Shown here: one piece after another, positions 17,296 to 26,593 of the stretch
Numbering within the stretch: the stretch's first letter is position 1
Layout of the letters: each line of letters begins with the position of its first letter
Assembly (NCBI RefSeq): GCF_012910885.1
Contig: NZ_WTVM01000022.1
Location: forward strand, 1-38,412
DNA length: 38,412 nt
Direction of reading: 5' to 3'
Source of the DNA: Azoarcus taiwanensis
Lineage (GTDB): Bacteria > Pseudomonadota > Gammaproteobacteria > Burkholderiales > Rhodocyclaceae
Notes under the pieces: model-generated
What the model saw: the letters and a program-made list of their open reading frames with translations, nothing else
What the model was told of the DNA's origin: nothing
The model's database searches: none
Position numbers and translations under genes: made by a program

Positions 17296-20200
17296 TCAGC
17301 TGCGCCTGCCGAGTTCGTCCAGCAATTCGAGCAGATGGCGGGTGGTTTCCTCGCGCACGGCGACAAGGTCCGCCAGCGCAGAGCCATCCGCCTTCCCGCT
17401 GCGGGCTGACTCCATGACCTTCCCGACCGCCTCGATGAGTCGAAGGTAGGCCGCTTCGACCTTGCCGAAGCGGGCTTCCATGCTATAGCGCTCACGGACC
17501 AGCTCCAGCCAGCGCCCAAGGCGACACCCTACGGGATCCAGAACGGGAGGATCTTCGCGCTGATCGCTCGCGAAGCGCTCAACTTCGAGCAAGCTTGCCC
17601 GGGTTTCGACGCAGGCATAGACCGCTGGCAGCAGTTCCCTGCGGATGCGCCGCTGACCAAGCCACGACAGCGGCGGCTCCCATTGCTCGATCCATTGCAA
17701 CAGGTCCTCCCCGGGCATGGGCTTGGCAATCACGTAACCCTGTGCGAGTTCGCAGCCAAGGAGCAACAGCAGGATGCCCTGCTCGAGGGTTTCTACCCCT
17801 TCCGCGACGATCTCGAGTCGAAACGCGTTGCCAAGCCCGATGACGCCTTCGAGAATCGCGAGGTCATCCGGGTCGTCGAGCATGCCCGCGACGAAACTTC
17901 GATCGATCTTGAGCATGTGCGCGGGCAGACGCCTGAGATAGGTGAGCGATGAATATCCGGTGCCAAAGTCGTCGAGGGCGATTCGCACCCCCAGCTCAGC
18001 GCAGGTCTCGAAAGCCCCCATCACCTGTGCGACGTCATCCAGCGCACTGGTTTCTAGCACTTCGAGCTCGAGCCGCCCTGCAGGCAGGTCTGCATGCGCA
18101 GCAAGCCGCTCGCGCAGGCGGGCGGGGAAGTCCGTCTGCTGCAGATGATGAGCTGAGACATTCACGCTGACCGACAGCTCGAGTCCCTGCCGCGCCCACT
18201 CCGCCATCTGCGCGCAGGCTTCGTCCAGCACCCATTCGCCCAGCGCAACCCCAAGCGGCTCACGTTCGAGTTCCGGCAGGAAGGCGCCGGGCGCAAGCAA
18301 GCCCTGATCGGGATGTTGCCAGCGCAGCAAGGCTTCGGCGCCGATCACCTCGCCGCTACGCAGATTCACCTTCGGTTGGTAGTACAGCACGAACTCACCA
18401 CGCTCCAAGGCCTGCTCCAGGCGCTTGAGACTCTCGTTCCTGCCACGTACGTTGCGATCGCGTTCCGCATCGAAGAAATGGTACCGGCTCTTGCCCGCGA
18501 GTTTGGCCTGATACATGGCCTGATCTGCCTGGCGCAACAGCTGATCCGCATCGACATCTTCATCCTGAGGATAGAAGGTCACGCCGACACTGCCGGTCAC
18601 GCGGAAGGAGGCCCCCCGAATTGCCACCGGTTTGGCGACCGCGTCAAGCAGCCTCATGACCAACGGCACACTCGATTGCTCTTCCTGGAGATCGGTCAGC
18701 ACGGCGACGAATTCATCACCCCCCAGCCTCGCGATCGTATCGCCGTCACGCAATGTTCCCTTGATCTGGGCAGCGACCACGGTCAGCAGTTGATCGCCGA
18801 CGCCATGACCATGGCTATCGTTGATCTCCTTGAAACCGTCCAGGTCGAGATAGGCGACGACGAGGCGCCCGCCACGGCGCTGGACATGCGCCATCGCCAA
18901 CTTCATCCGGTCGGCAAGCAGCACGCGATTCGGCAAACCGGTAAGCGCGTCATAATGGGCCAGAAACTCCAGCTGGCGCTTGTGCTCGCGCTGCTCGGTA
19001 ACATCTATGAAGCTGCCCACCACGCGAACCGGAACCGCTTGCGCGTCCCGTTCGGCCACGCGCCCCCGATCCTGCACCCAGATTGCGGAGCCATCCTTGC
19101 GCAGCATCCGGTGCTCGGAGTGATAGCGCTCGGCTCGCCCGGACGCCAACGCCTCAAGTCGTCCGACCACGCGGTCGCGATCGTGCGGGTGGATCAGCGA
19201 AAAGAACGAGCTGATATCCTCGCCAACCTCACCCTCTTCGTAGCCGAGGGACAGGTACCACTGCCGGTTGTGAGCCATGGTCCCGGTCGGCAGATGCCAG
19301 TCCCAAACCCCTTCACGGGTCACTTCCAGCACGGTCTGCAATCGCCGCTCGCTGTCAATGACTCTTTGTTGAGCAACCTGGAGATCGGTAATGTCCTGCT
19401 CAAGGATCAGGATCCGGCGCCTGCCATCGCTGTCCTCGAAGGGTTTCTTCAGCGCACGGACATGGCGCGAAGGTCCGCCTGACGGGTCAAGCAGTTCCTG
19501 ATAGACGACCTCGGATCTGCCCTCGGCAATGACTGCACGAACATCGCGTCGCACTGCGTCTGCAATCGCCGGTGCCACGCCGAATGCTTCGTCGTAATAC
19601 CCGACCGTCTGTTCCGGCGATACGCGCAATCGTTGCGCGAACGCCTGATTGCATAGGAGGAAGGCGCCACTCTCATCCCTGAGCTGCAGGGGATCGGGAA
19701 TTTCGTCGATCACCGTGCGCAGCAGGCTCTCGCTCTCCCTCAGTGCGCCCTGTGTGTGGAGAATATTGGTGACATCACGAGCGACGCCGAACAAACCGAC
19801 GATCTCGCCGTACTGGTCCCGGATGGGGTACGCACGATTGTCGGCCCAACGCTCCCTCCCCTGGGGGTCGACGAAGGGCTGCAATGCTCTCGCGACCGGT
19901 TCTCCTGCGAAGACCTTCTTCTCAAGTTCGTAATAAAGGTCTGCATGCTCCTCGGGAAAGAGCTCGTAATCGGTCGTACCGACGATGCGGTTCCAGTCAC
20001 TCTCGCGGCCGGTGACTTGCGCGAGACTACGGCTGCACGCGGTCAGCACATAGTGTCGGTTCTTGAAATAAACGTAATCGTCGCAATTCTCGAGCAGCGA
20101 CCACATTTCGGGACTGATGGCTGGCTGCCCTCGAACGCTGCTGAGCTGTCTTGCGTCAACCAATTTGAGCGCCACCGCCCCCGGTGCCAGAGGGTCCGGC

Positions 20201-20478
20201 CTGAATGTGCCGCAAACGCAACGTATCGCACCCTCTGCATCACGCAAACGCAAGTGAATGCTGCCTGTGGCATCACCGCCAAGGCGCAGGAGCTCGTCCC
20301 GGTCGTCCGGATGAATCAGGTCCGCAAGACTGAGGCCGCCCCCCTCTTTCGCCACGACGAGCGACAGGCCGAACGCCGCCTCGGCGCCACTGGCGGCAAG
20401 AATACGAAGGCCGTTGCTCGGCATCACGAGCAACTCTGCCCAGGCTACACCTCGATCCTCGATTCGACCGGTATCCAT
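17296..20478 (-). CDS. PAS-GGDEF-EAL c-di-GMP protein with a C-terminal CZB-like region
   Basis: This 1060-residue soluble protein starts with a run of PAS-type sensor domains (about 1-505; blocks such as YVYFKNRHYVLTAC, YPIRDQYGEIVGLFG and WDWHLPTGTM). A GGDEF domain follows (GGDEF at about 585), with the inhibitory site RDGD placed five residues before it. An EAL domain follows (EAL at about 715, DDFGTG about 834, KIDRSFV, AEGVET about 888). Both catalytic motifs look intact, so it may make and break c-di-GMP. The last 130 residues contain LDPVGCRLGRW, like the cysteine block of zinc-binding CZB domains, but the expected His ligands are missing. No membrane segment is visible. upp lies 96 bases upstream on the same strand. 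Confidence 0.88.
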   Translation of the reverse strand: MDTGRIEDRGVAWAELLVMPSNGLRILAASGAEAAFGLSLVVAKEGGGLSLADLIHPDDRDELLRLGGDATGSIHLRLRDAEGAIRCVCGTFRPDPLAPGAVALKLVDARQLSSVRGQPAISPEMWSLLENCDDYVYFKNRHYVLTACSRSLAQVTGRESDWNRIVGTTDYELFPEEHADLYYELEKKVFAGEPVARALQPFVDPQGRERWADNRAYPIRDQYGEIVGLFGVARDVTNILHTQGALRESESLLRTVIDEIPDPLQLRDESGAFLLCNQAFAQRLRVSPEQTVGYYDEAFGVAPAIADAVRRDVRAVIAEGRSEVVYQELLDPSGGPSRHVRALKKPFEDSDGRRRILILEQDITDLQVAQQRVIDSERRLQTVLEVTREGVWDWHLPTGTMAHNRQWYLSLGYEEGEVGEDISSFFSLIHPHDRDRVVGRLEALASGRAERYHSEHRMLRKDGSAIWVQDRGRVAERDAQAVPVRVVGSFIDVTEQREHKRQLEFLAHYDALTGLPNRVLLADRMKLAMAHVQRRGGRLVVAYLDLDGFKEINDSHGHGVGDQLLTVVAAQIKGTLRDGDTIARLGGDEFVAVLTDLQEEQSSVPLVMRLLDAVAKPVAIRGASFRVTGSVGVTFYPQDEDVDADQLLRQADQAMYQAKLAGKSRYHFFDAERDRNVRGRNESLKRLEQALERGEFVLYYQPKVNLRSGEVIGAEALLRWQHPDQGLLAPGAFLPELEREPLGVALGEWVLDEACAQMAEWARQGLELSVSVNVSAHHLQQTDFPARLRERLAAHADLPAGRLELEVLETSALDDVAQVMGAFETCAELGVRIALDDFGTGYSSLTYLRRLPAHMLKIDRSFVAGMLDDPDDLAILEGVIGLGNAFRLEIVAEGVETLEQGILLLLLGCELAQGYVIAKPMPGEDLLQWIEQWEPPLSWLGQRRIRRELLPAVYACVETRASLLEVERFASDQREDPPVLDPVGCRLGRWLELVRERYSMEARFGKVEAAYLRLIEAVGKVMESARSGKADGSALADLVAVREETTRHLLELLDELGRRS

Positions 20479-20574
20479 CTTCGCGCGTCTCGTCTGCCGG
20501 TCACGCCGGCGCTCACGGCGCCTCGCGGACGGATTTCGCGCGCGGCGCCTACTATGCTAGACGCAAAGAATATC

Positions 20575-21234
20575 TCATCGTCTTGGCGACGAGTGCGAAC
20601 TGATTCCTGCTTCCGTTCCGAAAATCCGGTCTCCGGCATCGCCAAGACCCGGAACGATGAAGCCGTGCGCGTCCAGGTGGTCATCGATGCTCGCAGCGTA
20701 AATCTTGACCTCGGGATGGTCAGCCTCCAGGCGCCGCATGCCCTCGGGCGCGGCAACCAGCACCAGCGCGCGGATGTCGGTGCAGCCTCGGCGCTTGAGC
20801 ATCGAGATCGCGGTCGACAGCGAACCACCGGTTGCGAGCATCGGATCCACGACGATCGCCATGCGCTCGTCGACCCGGTCGACGAACTTCTCCAGATAGA
20901 TATGCGGTTCGAGCGTGGTCTCGTCGCGCGCAAGTCCCACCATGCTGACTTTGGCGTCCGGCACGATGTCGAGCACCCCGTCGAGCATGCCCAGTCCGGC
21001 GCGCAGTATCGGCACGACGGTGAGCTTCTTGCCGGCAATACGCTCGGTGTTCACAGTGCCGGCCCATCCCTCGACGCCGGTCGGTTCCAGCGGCAGGTCG
21101 CGTGTCGCTTCGACCGCGAGCAGGCGCGAGATCTCCCGCGTGAGCGCGCGGAACCGCATGGTGCTGATGCTCTTGTCGCGCATCAGCCCGATCTTGTGTT
21201 TCACCAACGGATGACGGACTTCACGAATCGGCAT
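20575..21234 (-). CDS. upp: uracil phosphoribosyltransferase
   Basis: Upp salvages uracil with PRPP to give UMP. The product is 219 residues, against about 209 for the family; it matches from [20 protein letters not shown] through [21 protein letters not shown] (PRPP loop) and the normal end [17 protein letters not shown], after which about ten extra residues, [11 protein letters not shown], follow. The start ATG at 21234 is supported by AAAGGA nine bases upstream. It is divergent from hpt, with a 119-bp shared upstream region, so nucleobase salvage genes are paired here. Confidence 0.94.
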   Translation of the reverse strand: MPIREVRHPLVKHKIGLMRDKSISTMRFRALTREISRLLAVEATRDLPLEPTGVEGWAGTVNTERIAGKKLTVVPILRAGLGMLDGVLDIVPDAKVSMVGLARDETTLEPHIYLEKFVDRVDERMAIVVDPMLATGGSLSTAISMLKRRGCTDIRALVLVAAPEGMRRLEADHPEVKIYAASIDDHLDAHGFIVPGLGDAGDRIFGTEAGISSHSSPRR

Positions 21235-21292
21235 GGTGCGTCCTTTCGGCGTGAAAACATGCGCTGCCATTCTAGCCCGCATTCGCGAGATC

Positions 21293-21322
21293 CTGACCGC
21301 AGCGAAGCGAGTCCGGTAAAAT
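21293..21322 (+). promoter_or_regulatory. promoter for hpt
   Basis: CTGACC (21293-21298) and TAAAAT (21317-21322) are separated by 18 bases and lie 31 bases before the hpt ATG. The -10 matches the sigma-70 consensus at five of six bases, the -35 at four. The region is shared with the divergent upp gene. Confidence 0.4.
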
Positions 21323-21353
21323 CCGAGCCATTCAAACTCCGGAGTCCGAGACA

Positions 21354-21911
21354 ATGTCAGTCGATCTGCAGGAAATCATCCGCGCCCGTGAAGAGGCCGA
21401 CTGCCTTGTCGACGCTGCCGAGGTCGAGACAGCGCTCGACCGCATGGCGGCCGAGATCACCGCCGAGCTTGGCGACAGCAATCCGCTGGTCTATGCCGTG
21501 ATGAACGGCGCGTTGATTCTGGCCGGGCGCATTCTGCCGCGACTGCCCTTTGCGCTCGAAGTCGCCTATCTGCACGCCACGCGCTACGGCCACCAGATCC
21601 AGGGCACTCTGCTCGACTGGCGTGTACGTCCGACGCAGGACTTGCGCGGTCGCACGGTGCTGGTGCTCGACGACATCCTCGACGAGGGTCACACACTGCA
21701 CGCGATCATCGAACACCTGAAGGAGGAAGGGGCAGCCCGGGTCTACTCGGCGGTCCTCACCCACAAGCTTCACGACCGCAAGGCCTACGCAGGCATGCGG
21801 GCCGACTTCACCGGACTGGACGTCGCCGACCGCTTCCTGTTCGGTTGCGGCATGGACTACAAGGGTTACTGGCGCAACGCGCCGGGAATCTACGCGGTGA
21901 AGGGACTCTGA
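21354..21911 (+). CDS. hpt: hypoxanthine-guanine phosphoribosyltransferase
   Basis: The 185-residue enzyme would convert hypoxanthine or guanine plus PRPP to IMP or GMP in purine salvage. Seen in sequence: [19 protein letters not shown], the PRPP-binding motif [14 protein letters not shown] (about 101-114), THKLHDRK and the hood-region segment [17 protein letters not shown]. Length is within the family range. The short DUF1840 gene follows after 11 bases and is probably cotranscribed. Another PRT-superfamily base specificity, such as xanthine, cannot be excluded from sequence alone. Confidence 0.88.
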   Translation: MSVDLQEIIRAREEADCLVDAAEVETALDRMAAEITAELGDSNPLVYAVMNGALILAGRILPRLPFALEVAYLHATRYGHQIQGTLLDWRVRPTQDLRGRTVLVLDDILDEGHTLHAIIEHLKEEGAARVYSAVLTHKLHDRKAYAGMRADFTGLDVADRFLFGCGMDYKGYWRNAPGIYAVKGL

Positions 21912-21922
21912 GGACTGCGGAC

Positions 21923-22270
21923 ATGATCATCACATTCAAGTCAGCCGCCGCCGGCGATGTCATCATGATGGGCGATCAGGCCGAGCGCCTGCTCGGCATC
22001 ATCGGCAAGGAGCCGAAAGCCACCCAGGGCATCGTCACCGCGGAACAGCTATCGGAGGCGATCGACCGGTTGATGGCAGCCATCGCTGAAGACAAGGCGC
22101 GCCAGGCCGAAGCCGAAGCGAACGCCGACCCGGATCAGGAAGAGAAGGACAAGGAGGAGGGCCGGGTCGGCATGGCGGCGCCGGTCGGGTTGGCACAGCG
22201 CGCCTGGCCGCTACTCGACATGCTGCAGTGCTCGCTCAAGGAGCGAGTGCCGGTAGTGTGGGGCGTATAG
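21923..22270 (+). CDS. DUF1840-like hypothetical protein
   Basis: The 115-residue product begins MIITFKSAAAGDVIMMGDQAERLLGIIGK, which matches what I remember of the DUF1840 family common in betaproteobacteria. A central stretch (about 50-80) is highly charged and helical (EDKARQAEAEANADPDQEEKDKEE). The C-terminus PVGLAQRAWPLLDMLQCSLKERVPVVWGV is the most conserved-looking part. No enzyme motif or membrane segment is seen, and the function is unknown. It follows hpt by 11 bases and is followed by a hairpin, so it ends that transcript. Confidence 0.7.
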   Translation: MIITFKSAAAGDVIMMGDQAERLLGIIGKEPKATQGIVTAEQLSEAIDRLMAAIAEDKARQAEAEANADPDQEEKDKEEGRVGMAAPVGLAQRAWPLLDMLQCSLKERVPVVWGV

Positions 22271-22301
22271 CCCGCACTTCTCACGCCGCCACGGCTGCGG
22301 G
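22271..22301. terminator. candidate hairpin between convergent genes
   Basis: CCCGCA (22271-22276) pairs with TGCGGG (22296-22301), and inside it GCCG pairs with CGGC around a CCA loop, leaving an eight-base one-sided internal loop. It lies between the converging DUF1840 gene and maiA. There is no T run. Confidence 0.3.
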
Positions 22302-22335
22302 TGCGTAGCGAGAACTGACTGTCCAACTGCTGATG

Positions 22336-22980
22336 TCAGACTGCGTCCGGCTGGCTTTCCGGTGCCGCGCGCCGGAAAGCCTCGAGCGCCTCGCAAGCCT
22401 CGACGACATGGTGGATGCGCTCAAGGTGTGACACGCTGCAGTCAAAGCGGCGGGCATTGTAGAGTTGTGGCACGAGGCACACATCCGCCAGCGTGGGCGT
22501 GTCACCAAAGCAGAAACGACCTTGGCCACGATGGGCTGCGAGCAGCGCTTCGACGGTTTCCAGGCCGGTCTCCACCCAGTGGCGATACCACGCGTTCTTC
22601 TTCTCCTCGTCGACACCGAACTCCCGGGTCAGGTACTGCAGCACGCGAAGATTGTTGATCGGGTGGATATCGCAGGCGATCGTGAGGGCCAGTTCGCGGA
22701 TGCGTGCGCGCTGCAACGCATCGCCCGGCAGCAGCGCCGGCTCCGGATGCCGCTCATCCAGATACTCGATGATCGCCAGCGACTGGGTGATCACCGCGCC
22801 CTCGTCATCGAGGGCCGGCACCAGCCCGGCCGGGTTCACTGAGCGGTACTCGGGCAGGTGTTGCTCCCCGCCGCTGCGCACCAGATGCACCGGCAGCGCA
22901 TTCCAGGCCAGGCCCTTGAGGTTCAGCGCAATTCGCACCCGGTAGGCTGCCGAGCTTCTGAAGTAAGTGTAGAGCTTCAC
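22336..22980 (-). CDS. maiA: maleylacetoacetate (or maleylpyruvate) isomerase, zeta-class GST
   Basis: This 214-residue zeta glutathione transferase carries the signature SSAAYRVRIALNLKG (about 9-23) with the catalytic serine pair, NPAGLVPALDD, SLAIIEYLDE, INNLRVLQYL and GDTPTLADVCLVPQ. The family isomerises the cis ring-fission product to its trans form with glutathione: maleylacetoacetate to fumarylacetoacetate, or maleylpyruvate to fumarylpyruvate. It is the last gene of the catabolic operon, 25 bases after the hydrolase gene, with GGAGG before its ATG. The adjacent hydrolase resembles fumarylacetoacetate hydrolases, which favours maleylacetoacetate as substrate. Confidence 0.92.
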   Translation of the reverse strand: MKLYTYFRSSAAYRVRIALNLKGLAWNALPVHLVRSGGEQHLPEYRSVNPAGLVPALDDEGAVITQSLAIIEYLDERHPEPALLPGDALQRARIRELALTIACDIHPINNLRVLQYLTREFGVDEEKKNAWYRHWVETGLETVEALLAAHRGQGRFCFGDTPTLADVCLVPQLYNARRFDCSVSHLERIHHVVEACEALEAFRRAAPESQPDAV

Positions 22981-23005
22981 GGTTTGCCTCCGTTCGATGA
23001 TGCCC

Positions 23006-24016
23006 TCAGGGGGTCAGGCCACGCACGGTTTGCTCGATGCTGCCGAAGATACTCCGCCCGGCCACATCATGCATCTCGATCCGGACCCGGTCGCCGGGAC
23101 GCATGAACGGCGTGACCGGCTTTCCCTGCTCGATGGTTTCGTACATGCGCACTTCGGCGAGACAGCAGTAGCCGACGCCGCCGTTCGCGATGCTCGAGCC
23201 GTAGAGACCGCCCTGCTTGTTCGACACGGTGCCCGAGCCAACGATGGTGCCGGCACCGGCCTCTCGCGTCCTCGTGATGTGTGCGACCAGTTGCGGGAAG
23301 CTGAAGGTCATGTCCACGCCGGCGTTCGGTTTGCCGAAAGGCTGGCCGTTGAGCGTCACCTCCAGCGGCAGGTGCAGCTTGCCGCCGTGCCAGGCTTCGC
23401 CAAGCTCGTCCGGTGTCACCGCGACCGGGCTGAACGCACTGGCCGGCTTGGACTGGAAGAAGCCGAAACCTTTTGCCAGTTCGCCGGGGATGAGGTTGCG
23501 CAGGCTGACGTCGTTGACCAGCATCACCAGGCGAATCGCGCCCGCCGCGACGTCCGGCCCGGCGCCAAGCGGCAGATCGCCGGTAACCACCGCGACCTCG
23601 GCCTCGAAGTCTATGCCCCATGTTTCATCCGCGACGATGTCGTCACGCGGGCCGAGGAAACCGTCGGAGCCACCCTGATACATCAGCGGATCGGTGTAGA
23701 AGGACTCGGGCAACTCGGCCCCTCGCGCCTTGCGCACCAACTCCACATGATTGATGTAGGCCGAACCGTCGGCCCACTGATAGGCACGGGGCAGCGGCGA
23801 GTGGCAGGCCGCCGGATCGAAGGGTTCACCCTCGATCGCGCCACTGTCCAGCGCCTCGAAAGCCTGGCGGAGTTGCGGCTCGCAGCTTTCCCAGTCGTCG
23901 AGTGCGGCCTGCAGGGTTCGCGCGATCGCGGGCACGGCGCGGCAACGGGTGAGGTCGCGGCTGACGACGACCAGGGTGCCGTCACGCCCGCCCCGTTTGA
24001 GGGTCGCCAGTTTCAC
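23006..24016 (-). CDS. fumarylacetoacetate hydrolase family protein
   Basis: The 336-residue product starts MKLATLKRGGRDGTLVVVSRDL and has PLPRAYQWADGSAYINHVELVRKA, DPLMYQGGSDGFLGPRDDI, the metal-site segment DFEAEVAVVTGD, and GTIVGSGTVSNKQG. This N-terminal block and length match the bacterial fumarylacetoacetate hydrolases of homogentisate catabolism rather than short fumarylpyruvate hydrolases. It would cleave the isomerised product to fumarate plus acetoacetate. The start ATG at 24016 overlaps the stop of the VOC gene as ATGA, indicating coupled translation. maiA follows after 25 bases. Confidence 0.9.
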   Translation of the reverse strand: MKLATLKRGGRDGTLVVVSRDLTRCRAVPAIARTLQAALDDWESCEPQLRQAFEALDSGAIEGEPFDPAACHSPLPRAYQWADGSAYINHVELVRKARGAELPESFYTDPLMYQGGSDGFLGPRDDIVADETWGIDFEAEVAVVTGDLPLGAGPDVAAGAIRLVMLVNDVSLRNLIPGELAKGFGFFQSKPASAFSPVAVTPDELGEAWHGGKLHLPLEVTLNGQPFGKPNAGVDMTFSFPQLVAHITRTREAGAGTIVGSGTVSNKQGGLYGSSIANGGVGYCCLAEVRMYETIEQGKPVTPFMRPGDRVRIEMHDVAGRSIFGSIEQTVRGLTP

Positions 24017-24558
24017 CGGAACATCTCCTTGTAACGGCCGTCATGCATCCACGCGGCATGCTTCGGCGCCTTCTTGGTCTTCGCCCATTCCTCGAGCATG
24101 TCCCACTTGACCTCGTCCAGCGCCTCGAGCATGCCCGGGCGGTGGGTGTTGCAGGCCAGTTCCAGACGATGACCGTTCGGGTCGAAGAAATAGATCGACT
24201 GGAACAGCGCGTGATCGGTGGGGCCGACGACGTCGATACCCGCCGCCTCGAGACGGGCCTTGGTGGCCAGCAGGACGTCCATCGACTCGACCTCGAGCGC
24301 GAGGTGCTGGGTCCAGGCCGGAGTATTCTCGTCCCGCCCCATCGGCGCGCGGGTCGGCAGTTCGAAAAAGGCCAGGATGTTGCCCTGCCCCGCATCGAGG
24401 AAGATGTGCATGTACGGATCAGGCTCCTTGGTCGACGGCACCTCGTCCTCTGCGATCGACAAGACCAGCTTCATGTCGAGGTGTTTTTCGTACCAGCGCG
24501 CGGTCTCGAGCGCATCCTTGCAGCGGTAGGCCACGTGGTGAATCTTGTTGACCAGCAT
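24013..24558 (-). CDS. VOC (glyoxalase/extradiol dioxygenase fold) protein
   Basis: This single-module protein of 181 residues has NKIHHVAYRCKD at the start, ILAFFELP near the middle, QHLALEVESMD at the second repeat and YFFDPNGHRLELAC near its end. The His, Glu, His and Glu in these four strands fit a VOC metal site, closer to the four-ligand glyoxalase type than to the two-His-one-carboxylate extradiol dioxygenases. About 35 residues with many Lys and Trp follow the fold. It may be the ring-cleavage enzyme or an accessory enzyme of the pathway; I cannot decide from sequence. I chose the ATG at 24558 because GAAGGAGA precedes it. Confidence 0.85.
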   Translation of the reverse strand: MLVNKIHHVAYRCKDALETARWYEKHLDMKLVLSIAEDEVPSTKEPDPYMHIFLDAGQGNILAFFELPTRAPMGRDENTPAWTQHLALEVESMDVLLATKARLEAAGIDVVGPTDHALFQSIYFFDPNGHRLELACNTHRPGMLEALDEVKWDMLEEWAKTKKAPKHAAWMHDGRYKEMFR

Positions 24559-24571
24559 CTTCGTATCTCCT

Positions 24572-24796
24572 TCAAACGCCCTCGCGGGCGATCTGCATCG
24601 CCTCGCGCAGCACCGAAATGTCACCGATGTGATTTGCGAGCAGCAGGATCAGGCGGGCATTGACCATCGCGCTCTGCTCGTCGCTGAGGTCACGATGAGT
24701 GTCGATGAGCATCTCGTAGAAATCGTCACCCGGGCTGAACGCGCGAAAATAGCGTTTACCGGGCTCCGAGAAATTGGGCTGCGTATTCAACGGCAT
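24572..24796 (-). CDS. DUF2783-like small protein
   Basis: The 74-residue product starts at an ATG preceded by GAGGAGA, 10 bases after the monooxygenase stop. It is mostly helical, with FSPGDDFYEMLIDTHRDLSDEQSAMVNARLILLLANHIGDISVLREAMQIA, and matches what I recall of the DUF2783 family, small proteins usually encoded beside FAD aromatic monooxygenases. No catalytic motif is visible. A role as a monooxygenase partner or assembly factor is an inference from position. The VOC gene starts 13 bases after its stop. Confidence 0.72.
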   Translation of the reverse strand: MPLNTQPNFSEPGKRYFRAFSPGDDFYEMLIDTHRDLSDEQSAMVNARLILLLANHIGDISVLREAMQIAREGV

Positions 24797-24806
24797 GGTC
24801 GTCTCC

Positions 24807-26471
24807 TCAGTTGCAGGTCGCACGGGCGACCGCTGCACGCACCGCATCGGCGTCGAAAGCACGCCAACGGGCGGCCACATGCTGGTCCGGCCGGGCAAGA
24901 TACGTCGTACCGGCCCGCATGTCGTAACGCTCACGGATACGACCTGCCTTGTCGATGACGGTTCGCAAGGCCTCAGGCGCCTGCCCGCGGGCCGCGACGA
25001 CGATGGCTTCCACCGCCACACGTTCGTGCGCCAATGCCTTCAACGCATGCACCGTGCCGAGGTCCAGCGTCGCCGCATCTTCGACGAAATGCAGCAGCTG
25101 GAAGCGATTTCCGAGGGTGCCGAGCAGCCAGGGCGCTGAGCCTGCGGACTCGATCGGCGCATCATCCATCGGCGCCCCCGGCACCATGTCACCGGCGAAG
25201 GTGTCGGTATCCGGCGTGTTGAGTATGGACTCGGTAAGAAAGCTCGGCACCGACAAGCGGCCCGAATTCACCAGCGCACGGGCGAACGCGTAATGCTCCG
25301 CAAGCCCCAGCACCGCATTGCGGAATGTCTTGCTCACCGGTGACTTCGGCGTGATGAAGTCCGTCGAGCGGGTCGAGTTCATGATGTTCTCGTCAGCGGC
25401 GAAAACACGCTCTGCCGAGTAGCTGTCGAGCAGTTGCTCCGGTGCCTGGCCGTCGATGACCAGCTTGAGCTTCCACACCAGGTTGTCGGCATCCTGAATG
25501 CCCGAGTTGGCGCCACGCGCACCGAAGGGTGACACCTGGTGTGCCGCATCGCCGACGAAGAGCGCTCGCCCGTGGCGGAAGTCCTTCATGCGTCGGCACT
25601 GGAACGTGTAGACGCTGACCCACTCGAGCTCGAACGGGCGATCGTCGCCAAGCATCGCCTTGATGCGCGGAATCACGTTCTCGGGTTTCTTCTCTTCTTC
25701 CGGGTCAGCCTCCCAGCCAAGCTGGAAGTCGATCCGGAATACATTGTCGGCCTGGCGGTGGAGAAGCACCGACTGGTTCGGATGGAAGGGCGGATCGAAC
25801 CAGAACCAGCGCTCCGTCGGAAAATCGGCATCCATGACCACATCGGCGATCAGGAAGCGGTCCATGAAGATCTTGCCCTCGATGTCCAGGTCGAGCATCG
25901 AACGGATCGGGGAACGTGCGCCGTCCGCCACGACCAACCAGTCGGCGTTCAGGCTGTAGGCACCATCCGGGGTCTCGACCCGCAGTTCCACACCATCGGC
26001 CTGCTGCGTGACCCCGACGACGTTGTTCTTCCAACGCAGGTCGATGCCGCCGACTGCCTCGGCGCGCTTGACCAGATACTCCTCGAGGTAATACTGCTGC
26101 AGGTTGATCATCCCCGGCCGGTGATGATCCGGCTCCGGGCAAAGGTTGAAGTTGAATACCTCCTGTTCGCGGAAGAAGGTGCGCCCGACGTTCCACGAGA
26201 CGCCCTTGGCGACCATCTCCTCGCCGCAGCCGATGCGATCGAGCACCTCCAGGGCGCGCTTGGCGTAACACACGCCGCGCGAACCGATGCTGACAGTGTC
26301 GTCGTTGTCGAGCAGCACCACCCGCTGCCCATGCTGCGCGAGGTCGATCGCGGTCGCGAGCCCGACCGGCCCGGCGCCGACGATGATCACGGGGTGATGC
26401 CCTTGGCCCGCACCATCGAGTTCCGGCGGACGTCGATACTCATACTTCGGATACTTGTAGGTACTCAGCAC
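24807..26471 (-). CDS. FAD-dependent aromatic monooxygenase (PheA/TfdB/MhpA-type flavoprotein hydroxylase)
   Basis: The 554-residue flavoprotein has the dinucleotide fold VIIVGAGPVGLATAIDLAQHG (about 28-48), the DG motif VVADGARSPIRSMLDL, and the GD motif ALFVGDAAHQVSPFGARGANSGIQDADNLVWKL, followed by a thioredoxin-like C-terminal region. Such enzymes hydroxylate phenolic rings with NAD(P)H and O2. Given the downstream isomerase and hydrolase, a ring-hydroxylation giving a para-diol such as homogentisate is plausible, but the substrate is not readable. The start is a GTG at 26471 with AAGGAGA six bases before it. It lies 122 bases after the MBL gene and 10 bases before the DUF2783 gene. Confidence 0.88.
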   Translation of the reverse strand: MLSTYKYPKYEYRRPPELDGAGQGHHPVIIVGAGPVGLATAIDLAQHGQRVVLLDNDDTVSIGSRGVCYAKRALEVLDRIGCGEEMVAKGVSWNVGRTFFREQEVFNFNLCPEPDHHRPGMINLQQYYLEEYLVKRAEAVGGIDLRWKNNVVGVTQQADGVELRVETPDGAYSLNADWLVVADGARSPIRSMLDLDIEGKIFMDRFLIADVVMDADFPTERWFWFDPPFHPNQSVLLHRQADNVFRIDFQLGWEADPEEEKKPENVIPRIKAMLGDDRPFELEWVSVYTFQCRRMKDFRHGRALFVGDAAHQVSPFGARGANSGIQDADNLVWKLKLVIDGQAPEQLLDSYSAERVFAADENIMNSTRSTDFITPKSPVSKTFRNAVLGLAEHYAFARALVNSGRLSVPSFLTESILNTPDTDTFAGDMVPGAPMDDAPIESAGSAPWLLGTLGNRFQLLHFVEDAATLDLGTVHALKALAHERVAVEAIVVAARGQAPEALRTVIDKAGRIRERYDMRAGTTYLARPDQHVAARWRAFDADAVRAAVARATCN

Positions 26472-26593
26472 GGCTGTCTCCTTGCATGCTGCCTGCGGTC
26501 ACAGTCAGCGCGATCCTTCTTCGAGGACCTCCCGCTGCTGGCGGCCGGTTGCGGCCGACCTGGTTTCTTCGGTTGGGCGACCTTCCTGAATGC

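Noticed and set aside
18313-21501. Two long plus-strand frames opposite the GGDEF-EAL gene and upp
   Set aside because: Their sequences are mirror-frame artefacts of a well-supported gene pair; nothing in them resembles a known family.
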